From Heliopora coerulea (Eukaryota > Cnidaria > Anthozoa > Scleralcyonacea > Helioporidae), in NCBI GenBank assembly GCA_030142905.1, contig JASJOG010000017.1, forward strand, positions 496,001 through 560,000: a stretch of 64,000 bases of DNA, given 5' to 3'. The position numbers were made by a program, and so were the translations under genes. Under the pieces are notes generated by a model that was given only the letters and a program-made list of their open reading frames with translations, did no database searches and was not told where the DNA came from. This document shows positions 59,180 through 64,000 of this stretch, piece by piece. How positions within the stretch are numbered: position 1 is the first letter of the stretch; the number at the start of each line of letters is the position of its first letter.

Positions 59180-59271
59180 TGACGTAATCCATACAACAAC
59201 GGATTGCCACGTGGCTAGTCACGCGGCAAAGATGTCAATAGGCAAAACTGGGGGTTTGTGTAGTACACGTG
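59180..59271 (+). promoter_or_regulatory. CRE-like site and two E-boxes upstream of the bZIP gene
   Basis: TGACGTAA at 59180-59187, CACGTG at 59208-59213 and CACGTG at 59266-59271 lie 170-265 bp before the start codon. CACGTG is the CLOCK/BMAL-type E-box. PAR bZIP genes in animals, including cnidarians, are often clock or light controlled. Site function is inferred, and the transcription start is unknown. Confidence 0.45.
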
Positions 59272-59443
59272 AATGACCTCGTGTAACCTCTGGCAAGAGT
59301 CATTTGAATGTTGACGCAAGCAACAGGCCGTATATTGGTTAAGGTGTCTGTGCTGCCAGGGAGCTACGGTACATATCCTCAGCAACCGAAGTTGTCACTG
59401 AAAATAAAGGCAGAATTCATTCTGTGAATTCCACTGATACATT

Positions 59444-60175
59444 ATGGATGTAGAGAAAGAAGATAATGTTTCAGGTATTCAGGAAGAACTTCGTTGGTAA
59501 GTTGCTCGGGCTCGTGATAATGCAAATGACTTTTGTTTCTATTACTTAGGAATGAATTATGACTACGAGTCAAGCAACGAGAGTAATCCGTCGAACAATT
59601 TTATTCGCGATTTTATGGATTTAGATGAATTCCTTGCTGTAACTTCAGCTGTGTCACCGACAGTCAGAAAAGAATCATCAGACGAAAATAACCACTCTTC
59701 TGGACCGAACACTGATATCGGAGATAGTTCGGATTCAACTGCCCCTGCAGAAATACCCGGTTTGCATAATCCTATCGTGAATAACGAAAGGCAAATGCAG
59801 GAACTTTCTCAAGCAAACGAAGTTTCAAAGACCAAGCAGGAAGACTTGAGCAGGACAGGTGATGGAAATGCCAGTGATAATAGCCATGGTAATACTAGAC
59901 GACCCATTACAAGACAGCACAACTCGGCTGCTGTGGGTCGAAAAACTTCGCGAACTTTAGTCAATGACTCATTTAAGGACAAGAAATACTGGGACAGACG
60001 GATAAAAAATAACATTGCAGCGAAACGATCGAGGGATGCGAAACGCCTCAAGGAAATCAGTGTAGTCGAACGATGGAAATTCCTGGAAGAAGAGAACGAG
60101 AGGTTAAAAAGAGAAATTTCTAACATGAAGGAGCGAACGAAAGAACTCGAAAATGAACTTCAGGAGGCACAATGA
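59444..60175 (+). CDS. PAR/CES-2-type bZIP transcription factor, two exons, 218 aa
   Basis: Exon 1 is 59444-59474 (MDVEKEDNVS plus one base); the intron of 75 bp starts GTATTC and ends CTTAG; exon 2 is 59550-60175. The long N-terminal part is acidic and Ser/Asn-rich (MNYDYESSNESN, FIRDFMDLDEFL). The bZIP begins near residue 154: KKYWDRRIKNNIAAKRSRDA is a PAR/C-EBP-type basic region (NNxAAKRSRDA), followed by a short leucine zipper with L, L, M, L at heptad spacing (LEEENERLKREISNM...). The protein stops nine residues after the last conserved Leu. PAR bZIPs (HLF/TEF/DBP, CES-2) bind TTAYGTAA palindromes as dimers in the nucleus. The start could instead be the Met at 59552 if exon 1 is not used. 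AATAAA occurs at 60724. Confidence 0.9.
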
Positions 60176-61595
60176 CGTTGTCTAACTTGACAATATACCG
60201 AAGCCTTATTACAAAACGAATCTGTGGAAGATTTGTTGTCATTTTGTGTCGCTTCCATTGATGATAGATATAGTGTGTCATGGGCTGAAAGATTCTACAC
60301 GTAGTTTACGAGTTTGGAGTGCCCCAGAATATTTGGGACTGTTGGATCAAAATTGATGAGAAATGACTTTTACCTGATTTAGACTACGTACAGAACGCTG
60401 CCACAAATCATGTGTCCATGCCAGAAGTTTAGTTCCTCGTTGGCACATTGAAAACAATCACAAGAGTTTTTCTTCCTGAAATCTGTGATTAGGTTACTCA
60501 GTTGATCGCATAGTGCTCAAGACAATCATCGAAGTAGAAAATTTCTCGAGGATCAAATTAGTCATACTTGTGCTTGGAGGAGTCTAACCCAGTGTAACTG
60601 CCAGAAGCGTCGTTGCAATTCATTCTTTAAACGTTCAATATAACAGTAGACGTATGGGGACAATAGCGAATAAAACGTAGTCAAGTTTCAAGGGCAACAG
60701 GAAGACGAGGGCGGAGAACGGAAAATAAAATTATTTTAAATGCCAATTCAGTTCCGGACTGGAGTTTTCCTTCAGTAGTGTTTGTTTATATTATCAATAT
60801 CATTATTGAGCGAGACGTCTAGACGGGCTGGTTGCAAAGAAGAACTTCAGCTCAGTTAAATGGGCTGATTTTGAAAAGATTGAACGTTTAGGTGAGAGTA
60901 AATTTTCGAGTGCCAGAAGATTGTCGACCCAGCCGTCAGCAATTGTGAAGACGTGGCGTATTTTAAGAAATATTTAATGATACACATATTCAGGTACATA
61001 CAATTACCAAAGACTGTACAGAAAATGGGTTTTTTTTAGCTATTTTAATTTTGAAATGGAACTTTTCGTTTATGATTATCATTATTAAGTACCACACTTT
61101 GATGCATTATAAAAAGAACTAGCGAATATGACTGTTTCAAAGTTTAATATGTTCAGGATGAAATTAAAAACGGTATATTTGATTGAACATGGCATTTACA
61201 CTCTACCACTAACTGTTGAGTTGGTAATTCTGAAGAAGGAAAATCTCGAGTGTCTAGATATTTGCAAATAAAACACTCCATTGCAGCGATACACTTTCCA
61301 TGTTTCATGATGCACTTATGGGATTAAATAATAGACAAAATGTGCAATGGTACAGGTTCAAAATAGGCTACCTGCGAAGATGCAACTCCACTGAGGTCTT
61401 CGTGGTGGGGGAATTCAACCCGTGACTTTACAGTTTCAGTTCAGAGCCCTAACCGCCTGTACTAGTAATGTCGTTGCTGGTAGAATGAACACCAGTTCTT
61501 CATTAATACGGTTAGTAATGCCAGCAAAGTGCAAGGAGTATTATAATGAATATTTGGGTTTACACTCGACTATTTTGCACATTAGCAGGGTAGGT
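60176..61595. other. 3' flank of the bZIP gene; no further gene seen
   Basis: Probably holds the bZIP 3' UTR. A degenerate minus-strand tRNA-like stretch with a B-box-like GGTTGAATTCC is at about 61405-61465. Confidence 0.3.
60888..60955 (+). repeat. Dispersed repeat copy B
   Basis: GTGAGAGTAAATTTTCGAGTG ... CCCAGCCGTCAGCAATT matches the copy at 26575-26650 in UFSP1 intron 1. Confidence 0.55.
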
Positions 61596-62127
61596 TTGGG
61601 CCCGTTTACAAGTTACTGGATTTGTTCCAATCTGTAATTAAATTAGTGCGGATCAGTTTCGTTTACACGATAAGAACTTATTCATTTTGCTTTCCGCTTC
61701 CACTATACCAGATCCACCTGTATTATCTATAATAGAGACCAACCTTTGCCTTCGCTGTTCATGCGAGCTATCCGAAAGTACAGCCAGAATTGCAATGAAG
61801 TTCACCACTGCAGTTCAAGTGCTCAAAACGATACAATTGTTGCAACAAATATGTTTTGTGTGTCATACATGCTTTGTTGATGCGTACTTGTTGGTTATAT
61901 GTGTTCCACGTCGAAGTAAGTCTGGATCGACGGCGTTTGAACGGCTGCGGACCAAAACACATCCGATGCAAAACCAAACTAGTTCGATTTCCTAGCAGGA
62001 CCAAAGCTAGTCCGATTAAGGGATACAAAACTCGCTCGGGTAGCCAGGTTACATGTTAACGCAACGCTGTTCCGTACTGTATTTATCCCGGATCCAAACT
62101 GATCCCGCACCGTGTAAACTGGGCTTT
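61596..62127. mobile_element. MITE with GTTTACA-type ends
   Basis: The left end TTTGGGCCCGTTTACAAG and the right end (inverted) CAAAGCCCAGTTTACACG bound about 530 bp containing repeated GATCC / GGATCAGTTT motifs on both sides. The small frames inside show no transposase domain. Confidence 0.5.
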
Positions 62128-63844
62128 GATCATGTCCTCTCTTCAAGTTACCCTGAGGATAATTCTGAAATAAAAGGAAATTTTAGAGTGTAAATTTTAA
62201 GTTGACCTTCGAGTTGCATTTTCGTAACTGCTTCCCGCCATTTCTTGAAACTCCTTCCTCTCGAAAAATTTATCATTGGTAGGCCTTAGTTGCTCTAAAA
62301 CTGAACGGTTCAACGGTGATTGGAGGGCTGTTGAATACGTAATGTAGGGTCTGGTCATGAGTGTTTGAGAGGGAAAACCCATTTACCTATATTTAACTGG
62401 ATTGGGCCCATTGATGTTGGAGTCCCGAGAAGTGTCCTCTAAAGGATGGCGACAATATTGAAACACGTGAGTCATTGCTCGTCCTCCTGCTAACGGCAGC
62501 AAAATCGGACTAATGATTTTACCAGAATTGTGGGCGACTTATGAGTCCTTTTCGTAAATATTTTTTTTTAAATTCAGTGTTTTTCTTTCTTTATACTATT
62601 GATTACAGTAAGTGATTGAACCAGAGGTTTAAGAAGTATTCGCTTAAGAGTACTAGCAGAGTGTAAACAAACTTTCAGTTAGTTGCCTTGCCCAAAAACG
62701 TACTGAAATGTCAAACTCAATTGGTTTTCAAGTACCACGGGATTATCCTAAAATCGCTTCACTCACTGGAATGCACCTATCCGGAGAATATTATGCAACA
62801 TTTGATTGTTTGGCGATAACCGGAGCGAGCAACATCGGTCAGTGGTCAGTACCATGAACACAAGGAACCATATATGAACATCATTTTGGGTCACTTGGTA
62901 TAAAAACCGATCAAATATGGCGAATGTATTTGAAAAATAAAAAAAAGTATAAAATTGCTAGAGTGAGACAGAGAACCCTTAGAATTTGCACGTTCGCTTG
63001 CAAATATTATTTAAGGAAGAAGGGAAAGAAAAACAGCAAGAACTTAAGCTAATTTCATGCATACGGTTGTCGTACACATACAAATTAAAACAATACAACA
63101 AATGAAAGAATCAAATAAAAAACAAAGAGAGGACAAGGAACTACAGGAAAACAGATCATGCAAGCGTGAAAGAGTTAAAATAGGGATGAGTGTCCATAGT
63201 GCTTAATGAACCCTCCGTCATTGATTCCAAGTAACCATCATTTTGGTTACCAGTGAATATTTGGCAGTTACACTTGATGACATGAAATGGCATTTACATA
63301 CGATAAAGGAACTTTAGAGTGTCGCAATTTTACATATTAGTTACCGGTGACCTTTTAGGGTAAGGGTTACAGTTTAAGGTCACGGTTAAGATTATAGTAA
63401 GAGCCAGTTTAGTGTTTGGACTACGGCTAGTTTTAATCATAATTTCTGATCATTTAAACTCAGTCTGGGATTATTATTCTTCACTGGGTCATTGAATGTC
63501 AAGAATGTTCGTTGTTTCTTTTTCCATTTCTGAAACTAATCTAAAGAACTCTAGCATGTTTGTTACTGCTTGAATAACCGAATTCTACCTTCTCAGGGAT
63601 GGTGGAACCGAATTTTGAGTAGGGGGCTTTGTACATAGGTTAAAACCCTGGGGAGAGGTTTTTATTCAACTGTGAAGACCGAGCGTGAAGCACAAGATCT
63701 TTACATAAAAATACAGCATTTCGAATGCTTCCCTGGGAAATTTCACAAGTGTTCTAAAACGTAGCATTTTTATTGTTATATTTTCAAAAAGTGGAGAGGC
63801 TATAGCCCCCGTCCCTCCCGGTTCCGCCGTCTTTGGTAACGTAC
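62128..63844. other. No gene seen
   Basis: AT-rich sequence without recognised coding or repeat structure. Short TAAGGTTAGGGT-like phrases occur near 63355-63400. Confidence 0.3.
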
Positions 63845-64000
63845 TGTCGCGAACAGAGGTGTTCAACATGCGGCCCGCAAGCCATATGCGATCCGCTTGA
63901 TCCTTGGTTGCCACCAGAGGCGTATATATGGGGGGGGGGGGAAGGGGGGCGACCGCTCCCCCACCGGACATTTCTGTCGGAAAATTTAAGCTTGTCCGAA
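63845..64000. mobile_element. Two transposon ends cut by the window edge
   Basis: CAGAGGTGTTCAACATGCGG at 63855 looks like the end of a hAT-type element (CATGCGGCCCGC). CCAGAGGCGTATATATGGGG at 63912 begins another, followed by a 12-base G run (63930-63941). The rest lies outside the window. Confidence 0.4.

Noticed and set aside
63666..63971. 101-codon minus frame with a Pro-rich start
   Set aside because: Its first part translates the G run and MITE ends at 63905-63960.

Overview
The window looks like nuclear DNA of an anthozoan cnidarian, most likely a stony coral. It is AT-rich, has small exons in long introns, and is packed with decayed transposons of cnidarian type (BEL/Pao, hAT, pogo/Tigger, PIF/Harbinger, foldback MITEs and tRNA-derived repeats). 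The assignment to a coral is an inference from these repeats and codon style, not from a species marker.

Host genes. (1) About 2.07-6.52 kb, minus strand: a probable gene of at least two exons. A long exon resembles the C-terminal ubiquitin-like segment of Grainyhead/CP2 factors and splices in phase to an acidic terminal exon. (2) 25.0-32.8 kb, plus strand: a complete five-exon gene for a UFSP1-type UFM1-specific protease (212 aa) with catalytic Tyr, Cys, Asp and His all present. Intron 1 carries a decayed tandem array made from the end of exon 1 itself. (3) 59.4-60.2 kb, plus strand: a PAR/CES-2-type bZIP transcription factor (218 aa, two exons), with two CACGTG E-boxes and a CRE-like site just upstream. 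Unassigned candidate first exons lie at 20.98-21.14 kb (possible UFSP1 leader) and 41.56-41.66 kb.

Mobile DNA. A nearly intact BEL/Pao retrotransposon (12.42-17.81 kb, minus) has 196-bp LTRs that differ at one base and a 5-bp target duplication, but it lacks the N-terminal part of gag. From 18.4 to 21.0 kb a retroelement fragment abuts a Harbinger-like element (with a MADF micro-ORF), into which a pogo derivative has inserted. A hAT MITE sits in UFSP1 intron 4, a broken hAT gene with a 45-bp coding repeat at 34.2-37.1 kb, a Tigger element at 45.8-48.6 kb, a LINE relic at 48.7-49.5 kb, and a hAT element with perfect ends but two nonsense codons at 50.9-53.7 kb. Several foldback MITEs, tRNA-like palindromes, minisatellites and microsatellites are scattered between.

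The remaining stretches are AT-rich and show no coding signal I can support. No functional tRNA or rRNA gene and no CRISPR array was seen. The most unusual signal is the exon-derived tandem array in UFSP1 intron 1.
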